Shown here piece after piece: positions 45,334 through 55,800 of a stretch of 64,000 nucleotides of DNA. The translations under genes were made by a program, and so were the position numbers. Under the pieces are notes generated by a model, which saw nothing but the letters and a program-made list of their open reading frames with translations, had not been told where the DNA came from and did no database searches. The stretch's first letter is position 1. Every line of letters starts with the position of its first letter. This DNA is from JAGQOZ01 sp041399205 (GTDB taxonomy: Bacteria; Planctomycetota; Planctomycetia; Pirellulales; Pirellulaceae), in NCBI GenBank assembly GCA_041399205.1, contig JAWKTK010000003.1, forward strand, positions 248,001 to 312,000, given 5' to 3'.

Positions 45334-48300
45334 ATGAGTTTCACCGAATCGCTGCTGTTGCCGTTCAACAAACCAGCTTACTTGCTGCTACTGTTGTTGC
45401 TTCCGTTCCTGTGGATTTTCAGTTATCGCAGCCTCAGCGGGCTCGGGGGCCTGCGTCGCTGGCTGGCGTTGTCTTTGCGATCGCTGGTTCTGATTCTAAT
45501 TGTTTTGGCGCTGGCGGAAACGCAATTCTTGCGACGCAACGATCGCATCACGGTGATCTACTTGTTGGACCAGTCTGAAAGTATTCCGCAAGCGCAGCGC
45601 GAAGCGATGATTGAATATGTCAAGGAAGCGGTCGCGGAACATCGTGACGCAGCGCGAGGTGATCGAGCGGCGTTGATTGCCTTCGGCCGGGAAGCAAATA
45701 TTGAAATCCCGCCTATCGAAGCTGACCTGCCAATCGCCGGCCAATTGGAAACCGTCTTTGACCTTCGCAAAGATGCGACGAACTTGGCCGCCGCCATGAA
45801 GCTGGCCCAAGCGACGTTTCCAGAAGATTCTTCCAGGCGAATTGTGATTGTCACCGACGGTAATGAAAACGTGGGTGACGCGCAGTCGATGGCCCGGAAC
45901 TTGGCGCAAGACGGCGTGGGTGTCGACATCATTCCTATCGAATTGGGCGATCGGCCCGAAGTGGCCATTGAGCGAGTGACCTTGCCGCAAGACATTCGCA
46001 AAGGACAAGCGTTTTCTGCTCGAGTCGTCGTGAACAATATTGCTCAGGCCGGCGGCACGGAATCGAGCCCGGTGAAAGGCAAGCTGCGGCTCAGCCGCCG
46101 AGTGGGGCGGGATTCGCAAACGCTGGCCGAACAAGATGTCGAACTACAGCCCAACAAGAACGTCTTTTCGTTTGAAGATCGCATCGAACGCCCCGACTTC
46201 TACGAATACGAAGCGGTTTTTGTGCCTGATTCGGGCGAAGATGATTTGATTTCGCAAAACAACCGAGCGACTTCGTATACGCACGTTTTGGGACAAGGTC
46301 ACGTCTTGGTGATTGAAGATTCGGACAATCCCGGCAACTTCGACTATTTGGTCGGTCGCTTGCGAGAAATGAATATCCAGGTCACCGTGCAAAACAGTTC
46401 GGAACTCTTCACCAGCTTGGCCGAACTGCAACGGTATGATTCGGTGATCCTGGCCAACGTGCCCAGAAGCAGCGGTGACGAAACCGGCGTCAGCGGCTTT
46501 AGCGACGCACAAATTGATATGCTGGTGGCCAACACGCAAGAAATGGGCTGCGGTCTGGTCATGCTGGGCGGTCCGCAGAGTTTTGGAGCGGGCGGCTGGA
46601 CCAACACCAAACTGGAAGAAGCCATGCCGGTTGACTTCCAGATTGACAACGCCAAGGTTGCCCCGGTCGGCGCATTGGCCATGGTAATGCACGCGTCCGA
46701 AATGGCCCAAGGAAACTTCTGGCAAAAGAAGATTGGCGAAGAAGCTTTAAAAGCGCTCGGTCCGCAAGACTATTGCGGCGTGATCCACTGGACTGGCAAA
46801 GAAGACTGGCTATGGGGCGGTCAAAACGGATTGGTCAAAGTCGGTCAGAATCGCGCGACGATGGTCGCCAGGCTGAGTCGCATGACACCAGGTGACATGC
46901 CCGACTTTGATCCTTCGCTTCGCTTGGCCGCTGCCGCGTTCACGAGAATTCAAAACGAAGCGGCCGTCAAGCACATGATTGTGATTAGCGATGGTGACCC
47001 TTCGCCCGCGAGCAACGGCGTGCTCAGCACGTTTAGCCAACTAGGTGTCAAAGTCACGACGGTGGCGGTTGGCACACATGGACCAGCCGGCCATCAAGAA
47101 CTACAGCGAATCGCGACGCAAACGGGCGGCAAGTATTACGTAGTTCGTGATCCCAAAGCGTTGCCTCGTATCTATCAGCGAGAAGCTCGCAAGGTGGCCA
47201 GGCCCTTGGTCAAAGAGACCACGGTCATGCCTGTGGTCACCAGTCGCCATGAAATCCTGCAAGGCATTGAAGGTTCGCCACCAGAAATTAGCGGCTTTGT
47301 GCTGACTACGGTCAAACAAAATCCGCTGGTGGAAGTCCTGATGATTTCGCCTGATCCGGTGGACGAAAAGAATGCCACACTGTTGGCCACTTGGACGTAC
47401 GGTTTGGGTCGATCGGTCGCACTCACCACGGACGCTGGCAGCCGCTGGGCGAATGCCTGGACCGGCTGGAGCGGTTACGACAAATTGTTTAGCCAGATTG
47501 TGCGTTGGTCCATGCGTCCGACGGGCGATGTTGGCAACTACACGATTGCCACGCAAACGGAAAATGACAAAGTCCGAGTGATCGTGACGGCGTTGGACCA
47601 GAATGACGAATTCCTCAATTCGCTCAATATGTCCGGCGCTGTAGTGGGCCCAGGCATGGATTCGGAAGCCATCGGCATGCGACAAGTTGCGCCGGGTCGG
47701 TACGAAGGCGAGTTTGATTCGAGCAAATCGGGCAGCTACTTTGTGTCGATCACGCCCGGCGCGGGAAAGTCTCCGATTCGAGCGGGTGTGACGGTTCCGT
47801 ATTCGTCCGAATATCGAGATCGAGAAACGAATCGCGCTCTCTTGGAGCAGTTGGCTTCGTTGACGCCTGCTGGCGGCGTGACAGGTCAAATCATCGAACC
47901 GCTGACTATGAATACCATGGATAACGCTTTGGCTGTGAATTCGTTCCGACGTGATTTGGCCATTTCCATCAGTGCCAATGACATTTGGCCGTTCTTGGTT
48001 TTGGGTGCCGCCTGCTTGTTCTTTGCCGATGTGTTTGTTCGCCGAGTGCAAGTGAACTTCGACTGGGTGGTACCGCTGTGGCAAAAGCTGTTTGCCAAGC
48101 AGGAAGAATCGGATCAAAAAGACGAACGATTGGAACGACTTCGCAACCAGAAGAAACAAGTGGCAGGCGTTTTGGACGAACGTCGCGCAGCCGCTCGCTT
48201 TGAACCCGCTCCCGACGCTCAGGTAGACGTGGCGGTTTTGGATTCACCCGATACCAAATCGACCGCTCGATCCACCACCGACAAATCCAAGTCGAACATT

Positions 48301-48387
48301 TCGCCAACCGAAGCCGAAGAAGAAACCTACACTTCGCGACTGCTCAAGGCCAAGAAGAAAGCCAGAAAGGATAAGGGTGATTCGTAG
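45334..48387 (+). CDS. Large VWA-domain membrane protein with a glutamine amidotransferase-like region
   Basis: 1017 residues. Two N-terminal hydrophobic segments (about 14-31 and 48-63), then a VWA domain (about 75-240; MIDAS text YLLDQSESIPQ, IVIVTDGNENVG). Next is a class I amidotransferase-like fold lacking the Cys-His pair (about 320-470, VLVIEDSDNPGNFDYLVG, LVMLGGPQSFGAGG), and a second VWA-like region (MIVISDGDPSPAS). A C-terminal TM (about 885-905) precedes a charged tail of about 110 residues. This is the DUF1355/BatA-like planctomycete type. Probable role: envelope metal-dependent adhesion or chaperone complex. No MoxR ATPase is adjacent, which is unusual for such proteins. Confidence 0.85.
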   Translation: MSFTESLLLPFNKPAYLLLLLLLPFLWIFSYRSLSGLGGLRRWLALSLRSLVLILIVLALAETQFLRRNDRITVIYLLDQSESIPQAQREAMIEYVKEAVAEHRDAARGDRAALIAFGREANIEIPPIEADLPIAGQLETVFDLRKDATNLAAAMKLAQATFPEDSSRRIVIVTDGNENVGDAQSMARNLAQDGVGVDIIPIELGDRPEVAIERVTLPQDIRKGQAFSARVVVNNIAQAGGTESSPVKGKLRLSRRVGRDSQTLAEQDVELQPNKNVFSFEDRIERPDFYEYEAVFVPDSGEDDLISQNNRATSYTHVLGQGHVLVIEDSDNPGNFDYLVGRLREMNIQVTVQNSSELFTSLAELQRYDSVILANVPRSSGDETGVSGFSDAQIDMLVANTQEMGCGLVMLGGPQSFGAGGWTNTKLEEAMPVDFQIDNAKVAPVGALAMVMHASEMAQGNFWQKKIGEEALKALGPQDYCGVIHWTGKEDWLWGGQNGLVKVGQNRATMVARLSRMTPGDMPDFDPSLRLAAAAFTRIQNEAAVKHMIVISDGDPSPASNGVLSTFSQLGVKVTTVAVGTHGPAGHQELQRIATQTGGKYYVVRDPKALPRIYQREARKVARPLVKETTVMPVVTSRHEILQGIEGSPPEISGFVLTTVKQNPLVEVLMISPDPVDEKNATLLATWTYGLGRSVALTTDAGSRWANAWTGWSGYDKLFSQIVRWSMRPTGDVGNYTIATQTENDKVRVIVTALDQNDEFLNSLNMSGAVVGPGMDSEAIGMRQVAPGRYEGEFDSSKSGSYFVSITPGAGKSPIRAGVTVPYSSEYRDRETNRALLEQLASLTPAGGVTGQIIEPLTMNTMDNALAVNSFRRDLAISISANDIWPFLVLGAACLFFADVFVRRVQVNFDWVVPLWQKLFAKQEESDQKDERLERLRNQKKQVAGVLDERRAAARFEPAPDAQVDVAVLDSPDTKSTARSTTDKSKSNISPTEAEEETYTSRLLKAKKKARKDKGDS

Positions 48388-48447
48388 TTTGTTTTGCTGC
48401 GGCGCACGTTTGTCGCTTGCGAACTTCCGCCAACAGAAAGACTGAAC

Positions 48448-48981
48448 ATGGCAAGCGGGAAGCCGAAACCACGTGGCTTGGACATCTCTAGTTCATTGCC
48501 GGACGTAGCCGATGCGCGGAACTGTTCTCGGCCCGTTTCGAATGCGAAGCGGCTTTGCGTCGTGATACTGATGGTCATTGCGTTGAAAGCCTATGTCAGT
48601 TTGCTGGAAGCCAATCATCTGGTGAATGCGTTTTCTTCGCTTTCGAATCTATGGTTTCTAGCGTTGGCGGCTGGCGGATCGATTGGTATCGGAGTCGTTT
48701 CGGCTTGGCTGGCTCAAAAGTGGTTTTCGCCGGTGATCGCCGTCATGGTGGGAATGGCGTTGGGTGGTGCCGCAACGCTTCCAATCGTCAGTCTGCTGGG
48801 CGGATGCTTTGGAACCATTGGGGCGTTGTTGGTTGTGTCGCGTCATTTTCGCAAGCTAGTGCGGCTGATGACCAACACGGTGCTTGCCATGCTGCCCGTT
48901 GTTGCCGCTGGAGTCGCTGCAGGATTTCTCGGTCATCTGACATACTATCATGATTGGCCGAATCGACATTTTCGTGGTTGA
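48448..48981 (+). CDS. Hypothetical membrane protein
   Basis: About 177 residues from the ATG at 48448; the frame is open from a TTG at 48394. An N-terminal basic segment of about 40 residues is followed by four hydrophobic stretches (about 35-53, 68-88, 95-127 and 143-163), the third rich in Gly and Ala (VMVGMALGGAATLPIVSLLG). No domain is recognised. It lies 60 bases after the VWA gene and overlaps the next gene by 28 bases, so the three probably form an operon. Confidence 0.6.
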   Translation: MASGKPKPRGLDISSSLPDVADARNCSRPVSNAKRLCVVILMVIALKAYVSLLEANHLVNAFSSLSNLWFLALAAGGSIGIGVVSAWLAQKWFSPVIAVMVGMALGGAATLPIVSLLGGCFGTIGALLVVSRHFRKLVRLMTNTVLAMLPVVAAGVAAGFLGHLTYYHDWPNRHFRG

Positions 48982-50267
48982 TTGGAATCGGGATTCTTGC
49001 CATTTTACTGGCACTTGCCGGAAATCATCTGGTCAGCCGCTGGCTCGCTGGAAGATCGCCAAAGGCGCCCAATCGCTCGTTGCGATTCGCCAAGCAGTTT
49101 GCCGGCGTGTCATTTTGTTTGCTGCTGCTGTGCGTTTCCGTCTGGTTCGGCATTCAAGCGGATCTATTTCGTCGAATGCGAGCATTTGAGAATTACGGAT
49201 GGATCTATGCGAATCCGGTCGGTTGGACCTGGCAAACGTTGCTGGACAGTCCACTTCGAATCGTGTCGTTGGGGATTTCCGACAAGTGTCCGCCAGATAC
49301 GGTTTGGAATCAGTTGGTCCCCTTTGAGGTACAGAATCTCTTTCTGGACAATGTGGACCTAAACGGGGCCGATCTCGGTGTCTTGAAACACCAAACGTCA
49401 TTGCAGTGGTTGCGAGCGGGTGATGTCACGGGAATCAACAACGTGCTGCAAAACATCTCGCCCAAATCCTTGAACAGCTTCTACGGAGATAACTGCGACG
49501 TAGATGACCATTCGTTGGCTCTATTGTCGCAGCAGTCATTTTTGACACAGCTGGAGATCGCCCGAGCAAAAAATGTGACGTCGGACGGACTGACGAACTT
49601 TCGAAATCACGGGTCGATTTCGGACATTGATATTCAGGATTCACAAATCGATGATCGTGGCCTGGAGTCCATTGCGAATTTACCGCTTCGTCGGCTTTCA
49701 CTGTCTGGCAGCCTAGTTACCGGCAGCGCGTTGGCGGCATGGCAGGGCAGTTCGCTGCGGTCGCTGGACTTGAATGAGACTCCATTGAACGCCGACCATC
49801 TGCAACATCTTTCGTCCATGAACACTCTGTTTCGGCTTGGTGTGCGAGGTGTCCCGCTGAACGACCAACAGGCCGAATTCATCCGTCAATCTCCGGCCGT
49901 GATGGAGCTGGAGCTGCGGAATACCGGCCTGACCGACGTCGGTGTCACTCGCATCGCAACGCCACAGTGCCCAGTGATGGAACTGGATGTCCTGCATCTG
50001 TCGCCCGACCTAGTGAACTCGATTGCCAGACGCGAAGAGAACTGCACGTTCCATGTCGACAAGCAAACGGTGGAACCAGATTTGATGCGACGCGTTTTAA
50101 AGATGGAATGTGAAGTCGAATTTCAGCAATGTGAGTTCACCAGCGAAGCGATCGAACTAATCGAACAACAACACGCTGCGGCGCATCGATTAAGCATCAA
50201 GGAACCCCTCAATACTCCGGATTCCGTCCTCCAGCGAATGCAGCGACTCTACCTGCTGGACAACTAA
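48954..50267 (+). CDS. Leucine-rich-repeat-like membrane protein
   Basis: 437 residues from a TTG at 48954 that overlaps the preceding gene by 28 bases; no better start is visible before an ATG about 75 codons downstream. Two TM segments near residues 8-24 and 50-68 precede an irregular LRR-like region (about 100-390) with phrases LRRLSLSGSLVTGSALAAW, LRSLDLNETPLNADHL and VMELELRNTGLTDVGVTRI. It is unlike an enzyme; a protein-interaction role in the envelope is likely. The fold is inferred from the repeats only. Confidence 0.65.
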   Translation: MAESTFSWLIGIGILAILLALAGNHLVSRWLAGRSPKAPNRSLRFAKQFAGVSFCLLLLCVSVWFGIQADLFRRMRAFENYGWIYANPVGWTWQTLLDSPLRIVSLGISDKCPPDTVWNQLVPFEVQNLFLDNVDLNGADLGVLKHQTSLQWLRAGDVTGINNVLQNISPKSLNSFYGDNCDVDDHSLALLSQQSFLTQLEIARAKNVTSDGLTNFRNHGSISDIDIQDSQIDDRGLESIANLPLRRLSLSGSLVTGSALAAWQGSSLRSLDLNETPLNADHLQHLSSMNTLFRLGVRGVPLNDQQAEFIRQSPAVMELELRNTGLTDVGVTRIATPQCPVMELDVLHLSPDLVNSIARREENCTFHVDKQTVEPDLMRRVLKMECEVEFQQCEFTSEAIELIEQQHAAAHRLSIKEPLNTPDSVLQRMQRLYLLDN

Positions 50268-50394
50268 GCATTCTTCGAAAATAGGCGAGCCGGAACTCAA
50301 AGTCCTTTCACTTGATGCCCTGATTCGAAGCGGTCCAAAATCCGGTATCATGGCGACCTTTCCTTCGTTGATTACGAGCAGCAGAAAGGTAGCA

Positions 50395-51180
50395 ATGGAC
50401 CTAGGACTTCAAGATCGAATTGTCATTGTCACGGGTGGTTCCAAGGGTATTGGCGAAGCCATTGTCCGTACCTTCATGGCCGAGGGTGCCAAAGTAGTCA
50501 ACGTGAATCGCAGCACGGCGGAAGGCGAAGCCATGCAGGCCGAATTTGCCGCTGTAGGTAAACAATGTCAATTCGTGCAAGGCGACCTGTGCGATCCTAC
50601 CACGGCTGAACGTGTGGTTGAATTTACACTTCAACAATTCGGCCAGATTGATGTGATTGTCAATAACGCGGGTGTCAATGATGGCGTTGGTTTGGAAGCG
50701 GGACTCGATGCATTCAACGCCTCGTTGCAACGCAATCTACTGCACGTCTACGCCATAGTGCATCACGGATTGGACGCGCTGAAGAAATCACGAGGTGCCG
50801 TCGTCAACATCGGTTCCAAAGTGGCCGTCACCGGACAAGGCAACACGTCGGGCTACGCAGCGTCCAAGGGAGCTATCAACGGATTGACTCGCGAATGGGC
50901 GGTCGACTTGGCGCCGTTTGGCATCCGAGTCAATTCGGTGATTCCGGCCGAAGTCTGGACGCCGCTGTACGCAAATTGGCTCGGTTCGCTCCCCAATCCC
51001 GAAGCGACTCGAAAAGCCATCGAACAACTCATTCCGCTCGAGCACCGCTTTACCACGGCCCAAGAACTGGCAGACATGGTCGTCTTTCTGGCGTCACAAC
51101 GTTCGCAGCATACGACCGGGCAAATCGTTTATGTCGACGGCGGATACACCCATTTGGACCGAAAATGCACCGCTTCATAA
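50395..51180 (+). CDS. Short-chain dehydrogenase, L-fucose-dehydrogenase-like
   Basis: About 261 residues from the ATG at 50395, preceded by AAAGG; the frame is open to 50350. Rossmann motif TGGSKGIG near residue 14, NNAG near 88, and the catalytic YAASKGA (Tyr-x3-Lys) near 155. The late region AEVWTPLYANWLG and TTGQIVYVDGGYTHLDR is that of bacterial L-fucose dehydrogenases (the XCC-type fucose pathway), from memory. Likely reaction: NAD(P)-dependent oxidation of L-fucose to the lactone. The sugar is an inference; other sugars or alcohols are possible. FucU lies at 33.7 kb. Confidence 0.8.
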   Translation: MDLGLQDRIVIVTGGSKGIGEAIVRTFMAEGAKVVNVNRSTAEGEAMQAEFAAVGKQCQFVQGDLCDPTTAERVVEFTLQQFGQIDVIVNNAGVNDGVGLEAGLDAFNASLQRNLLHVYAIVHHGLDALKKSRGAVVNIGSKVAVTGQGNTSGYAASKGAINGLTREWAVDLAPFGIRVNSVIPAEVWTPLYANWLGSLPNPEATRKAIEQLIPLEHRFTTAQELADMVVFLASQRSQHTTGQIVYVDGGYTHLDRKCTAS

Positions 51181-51275
51181 GCGAATATCGTCGGCTATTT
51201 CGGCCGGCATGTCAAAAAAGGTGAACCACTGCCAATCAGGAGGAATGAATAGAAGAAATGGATCACGCAAAATAG

Positions 51276-51303
51276 TTGACGAACAGTTTTTTCCAGTTAA
51301 ACT
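51276..51303 (+). promoter_or_regulatory. Candidate sigma-70-type promoter
   Basis: TTGACG at 51276-51281 and TAAACT at 51298-51303, spacing 16. It lies in the gap before the PEP-CTERM gene and upstream of the stem-loop at 51404-51480, so a transcript from it would include that structure. No experiment supports it. Confidence 0.35.
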
Positions 51304-51403
51304 AGCGTCTTAGCCTGCATAAATGCGGCAGAGTGCGTATTTTTACGATTTCCACAAAAGGCGGAATGCTAATGACCTGGACAACAACTCGAAACTCAAT
51401 GGG

Positions 51404-51484
51404 AAATGCTAGGCCGTTTTCGCGCACTTGGAACTGACCGTTTGTCGGGGACAAGATTGGGCGAGGACAGCCTAGCATTTTTTT
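51404..51484 (+). ncRNA. Long stem-loop with terminal T-run
   Basis: AAATGCTAGGC at 51404-51414 pairs with GCCTAGCATTT at 51470-51480, followed by TTTT (51481-51484). The loop is about 55 bases. The layout (promoter-like, stem-loop, T-run, 145 bases before the gene) would fit a leader with attenuation or a small RNA. I cannot name a family. Confidence 0.35.
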
Positions 51485-51627
51485 GTTGGACAGAACGAAA
51501 GGATGGATGCCTGATGCACGCAGCTTAGAGGGGCTGTGTACAACGCTACCGAATGGACTCGATGCGTTCGTTTGTCACTTTACTTTGATGTTGCCTACTG
51601 TGATTTTTTGACAACGGAGCGAGTCTA

Positions 51628-52679
51628 ATGACCCGGAAACAATCGGGATGGCCCTGGTGGTCGTCCTATCGTCCCTGTGCGCTGTTGCGCAGGCTGCAGT
51701 GCCTGCGATCAATGGTGTGGTTTATGCTGATGCGAATTCTGATTCGCTGCTCAATCCAGGCGAAGAATTGTCTGGAATTGATATCAAGCTGTTTGTGGAC
51801 GACGGGGATGGAATCTTCAACGCATCCGATGCGTTGGTAACCAGCATGCTCACGGATGCTTCCGGCGTCTATTCTTTTGATGGGCTCACGTTTGGTCAGC
51901 AATATTTTGTCGAACGGTCACCGTTTACGTTGGGTGCCAATTCGTTTGCGGCCGAAGTTAGTGGCGTGATTGCCACGGCGAATCCCAATCTCATCATCGA
52001 TTCGTTTCGAAATTCTCAAAGCAGCAAGGCGTCCCCTTCGATTCCAGTGGCGACATCGTCCTTGAACGCACCATCGTCGGATGTGTTGGGTGTGGAACGA
52101 GATCTGTATGTCAAACCGATGGATGGGCTGGGGGAAATCGAACTGCGAGTCAATGCGTTTGGCAAAGAGGTTTTGCAATACGACACCACATCGGGCGTAA
52201 TGGGCACAGGCATCATCACTTGGGACGGAGTTGACGGCACGGCTGATCCGACGCCCAGCATGGGTTTAGGAGGTGTTGATCTGACCATGGGCGGGATGAA
52301 TTCAGCGTTCCTGATGATGCTGGGGATTGACGCCACCGGTGCAGGCGAAGTAGTGAAAGTACGTCTATTCAAAGACGGCATTGCTGGATATTCGGAGGGC
52401 GCGATTCCCTTTCCGATCACCGATGGGACGGCCACGGTCTACGGTTCGCTAGACTTCAGTTCGCTAAGCGGCCCAGTGTCTCCGGCCGACGTAGATGCCA
52501 TCCAAATGATCTTGGGAGAGAACAAGAAATCGATTGACGCACAAGTCGACTTCTTCGCGGTAACGGGCCCCTCTCGCCAAAACTTCTTCGTGACAGTGGT
52601 GCCCGAACCGACTGGCGGACTGCTGGGCCTTATGGGGCTGATTGGATGCGGTTCGCTTGTTCGTCGGAAACGTCGCTAA
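51628..52679 (+). CDS. PEP-CTERM surface protein with SdrD_B-like N-terminus
   Basis: The ATG at 51628 has a fair ribosome binding site (CGGAG), but its frame runs MTRKQSG and diverges; the ATG at 51648 gives the 343-residue protein MALVVVLSSLCAVAQAAVP. A one-base deletion near 51646 would join both as a longer signal peptide. The mature part opens with an SdrD_B-like domain (about 20-105, ANSDSLLNPGEELSGIDIK), then an unnamed region (about 110-315). It ends with the PEP-CTERM sorting signal VVPEPTGGLLGLMGLIG plus RRKRR. Likely secreted and sorted by an exosortase-type system. The unnamed region is shared with the convergent gene at 52834. Confidence 0.85.
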
Positions 52680-52833
52680 ACCCACGAATCAGCCTGCACG
52701 TGGAGGATTTCTTTTATTCGTCCACGTGCTTGGCCTGAAAAAGGAGGCCCACCCATTATGAGCACAAATGTATCGAACCTTAGTCGCACGCGGCGATGGC
52801 GGCGAGCGGCTGCGAGTTACCGGCAGGCCGATC

Positions 52834-55800
52834 CTAGCTGGCGAAGCTCGATGCCAACAGATCGCGCTTTGAGATCCGCCGAGTACTCTCGCCAAAATTC
52901 AGTCCCGTTGCGGTCTCGCCGGCTTGCAGCTCGACGCTGAATACATCGTCAGCGGCAACTGCTCCGATCGAACCGGTGACTTCTTCTTCGCCATCTAGGA
53001 ACGCAGTCGGCTGCACCTCGCTCACAGTGTAGGTGCCCGGCTGTAGTTGGTCGAATAGATAGTTACCATTGGCGTCCGTGAGCACTCGATCCACTTCCGC
53101 TCCGTTTTGTTCCAGGATCACTTCGACGCCCGAAATCGGATCATCGCCGCTATCGAAGGTTCCGTTTCGATTGTTGTCTAGGTACACCTTACCGGTGATG
53201 GACGCCAACGCCAGGTCAATCGTATCGACGTCGGTTGCCGTGTTATTGCTGGTATTCGTTTCGGTGACCGTAGAACCGGCCGTCACGGTGGCCGTGTTGG
53301 AAATCTGATCGTTATCTGGATCGCCCACAACCGTCGTCGTGACGGTATATGTAATCGAGCTGCCGCTGGGCATGCTGACTGTTTCGTTCAGGCTGCCATT
53401 ACCGCTGGAGTTGCCGGTGGCTCCACCAGACGCCGTGCTGGTGAACGAGACGTTGGTTAAGTCGGCTGGAAAGGTGTCCTGGATCCTGGTGCCCGGAGCG
53501 TCGCTGGGACCGTTGTTAGTCACCACGATGGTATAGGTCGAAGTGTCGCCGGGCGAAACGTTTGTCTTGTTGTCCGTCTTGGTAATTCGCAAGTCAACTT
53601 GAGGCGTGAGCGTATCGGTATCGGTCGAACTATTATTGGCCGAATTCGTTTCCGTAACTCCATTGGGAGCGGTGACCGTGGCGGTGTTGACCAGCGTGCC
53701 CGTTGCCGAAGACACGACCGTGGCGGTGACGGTATATCGAATTTCACTTCCCGGTGCCATGGTCACCGTATCGCTAATATTCCCAGTGCCGCTACTGGTA
53801 TTTCCCGATGCGGTTCCCGTCACACTACTGGTGAAGCTAACGTTGGTTAGCGTGGCCGGAAACGTGTCACTTACGGTGGCACCCGTGACGGTACTGGGCC
53901 CCTGGTTCCGGACGACAATGTCATACGTCACACTTTCACCCGGCACCACCGTGGTCACGTTATCGGTTTTGGTGATCACCAGGTCGACTTCGGGCGTCAG
54001 CGTGTCGATGTGCGTTGACGAATTGTTGTCCAAATTCGTTTCTGTCACGCTTGTGGGCGAAGCGACTGTGGCCGTATTGGAAATCTGCCCAGTGGCACTC
54101 GGCGAAACCGTTCCCGAAACGCTGTAAACAATCGTGCTGCCCACGGGCAGATTGACAGTATCCGAAATATTTCCGCTGCCGCTGGCCGTGTTGCCCGAAG
54201 CGCCGCCCGTCGTGGTGCTGGTGAACGAGACATTCGTCAACGAAGATGGGAACGAATCAGCCACCGTGGCACCGCTGACAGCCGCCGTTCCTTCGTTGCT
54301 GACCGTGATTTGATAAGTCAGCGTTTCTCCAGGAGTCACTTCGGTAACACCGTTTGTCTTGACAATGGCCAAGTCAAAGATTTCCGGAATGGTATCCGTT
54401 TCGCTGGAAGTATTGTTGTCCGGATCGGTCTCGATATTGGCGGACGATGGCGTCACCGTCGCCGTGTTTTCGATTGTGCCCGTAGCGCCGTCCACCACCG
54501 TGGCGGTCACGGCATAAGTGATGGTGCTGCCCACCGTCATGTCCACCGTGTCCGAAATATTTCCCGAGCCTGACGCCGTGTTCCCGCTGACCGTACCGGT
54601 GGTGGTACTGGTGTACGAAACGTTGGTCAGATTTGCCGGGAGCGCATCATCAATCTGAGCGTTAAACGCGTCGCTGGGGCCGTTGTTGGTGACGACAATC
54701 TGATAGTTAACCTGTCCGCCAGCCTGAACGGTGTCGGTCGAATTTGACTTCACGATTTCTAGATCGATTTGGTTGATAATCGTATCGATGTCCGTGGCCG
54801 AATTGTTGTCCACATTGGTTTCTGTGGTGTCATTCGGCGGATCGACCGTAGCCGTGTTCGTCACATCTCCTTGTGCACTGGAGGTGACCGTGCCAGTGAC
54901 TGTGTAAGTGATGGAACTGCCCACCGTCATGTCGACGGTATCCAGAATGCTGCCGGTTCCGCTGGACGTGTTGCCTGCAACGGTGCCAGTGGTGGTGCTG
55001 GTGTACGAAACGTTGGTCAATTCGGCCGGGAACGCATCGGAAATGACAGCGCCCGTCACGCTGCTGGGCCCGTTGTTGGTCACCACAATTTGATAGGTCA
55101 ACGTTTCGCCCGAAACCACGTTCGTCACGTTATCGGTCTTAGTGATCTGTAGATCGACGGGACTGTTAACGGTGTCAATATCGGTGGCGGTGTTATTCGT
55201 GTCGTCCAATTCCACTGTCCCGTTGGGCGCCGACACCGTGGCGGTGTTGGTGACACTGGTTCGAGCCGAAGGCAGAACGTCCGCGGTGACGGTATACGTG
55301 ATAGTACTTCCTACCGTCATATCAACCGTGTCCGAAATACTGCCGGAGCCGCTGGCCGTGTTGCCCGCCACCGTACCGGTGGTGGTGCTGGTGTACGCGA
55401 CGTTATCCAATTCAGTTGGGAAAGTGTCAGTGATGGTTGCACCCACAACGTCGCTGGGTCCGTTGTTGGTCACCACAATTTGATAGGTCAGACTTCCGCC
55501 CGAATCAACTTCCGTCACGCCATCATCTTTGGTGATTGTCAGATCGACAGTCGGTACCAGCGGATCGCTGTCGGTAGCGGCGTTGTTGGTTCCGTCCAAG
55601 TCCAGCATGCCATTTCCGGGACGAACAATGGCGGTGTTGTCCAGCGTTCCCGATGCGTTGGGCGCCACAGTTCCCGTGACCGTATATGTCACGGAAGAAC
55701 CCGCCGTCATATCCAGCGTGTCGTCAATGTTCCCGGTACCCGACGCGGTGTTGCCCGTAACCGTGCCACTGTTCACAACACTGGTGTACGAAGGATTCGT

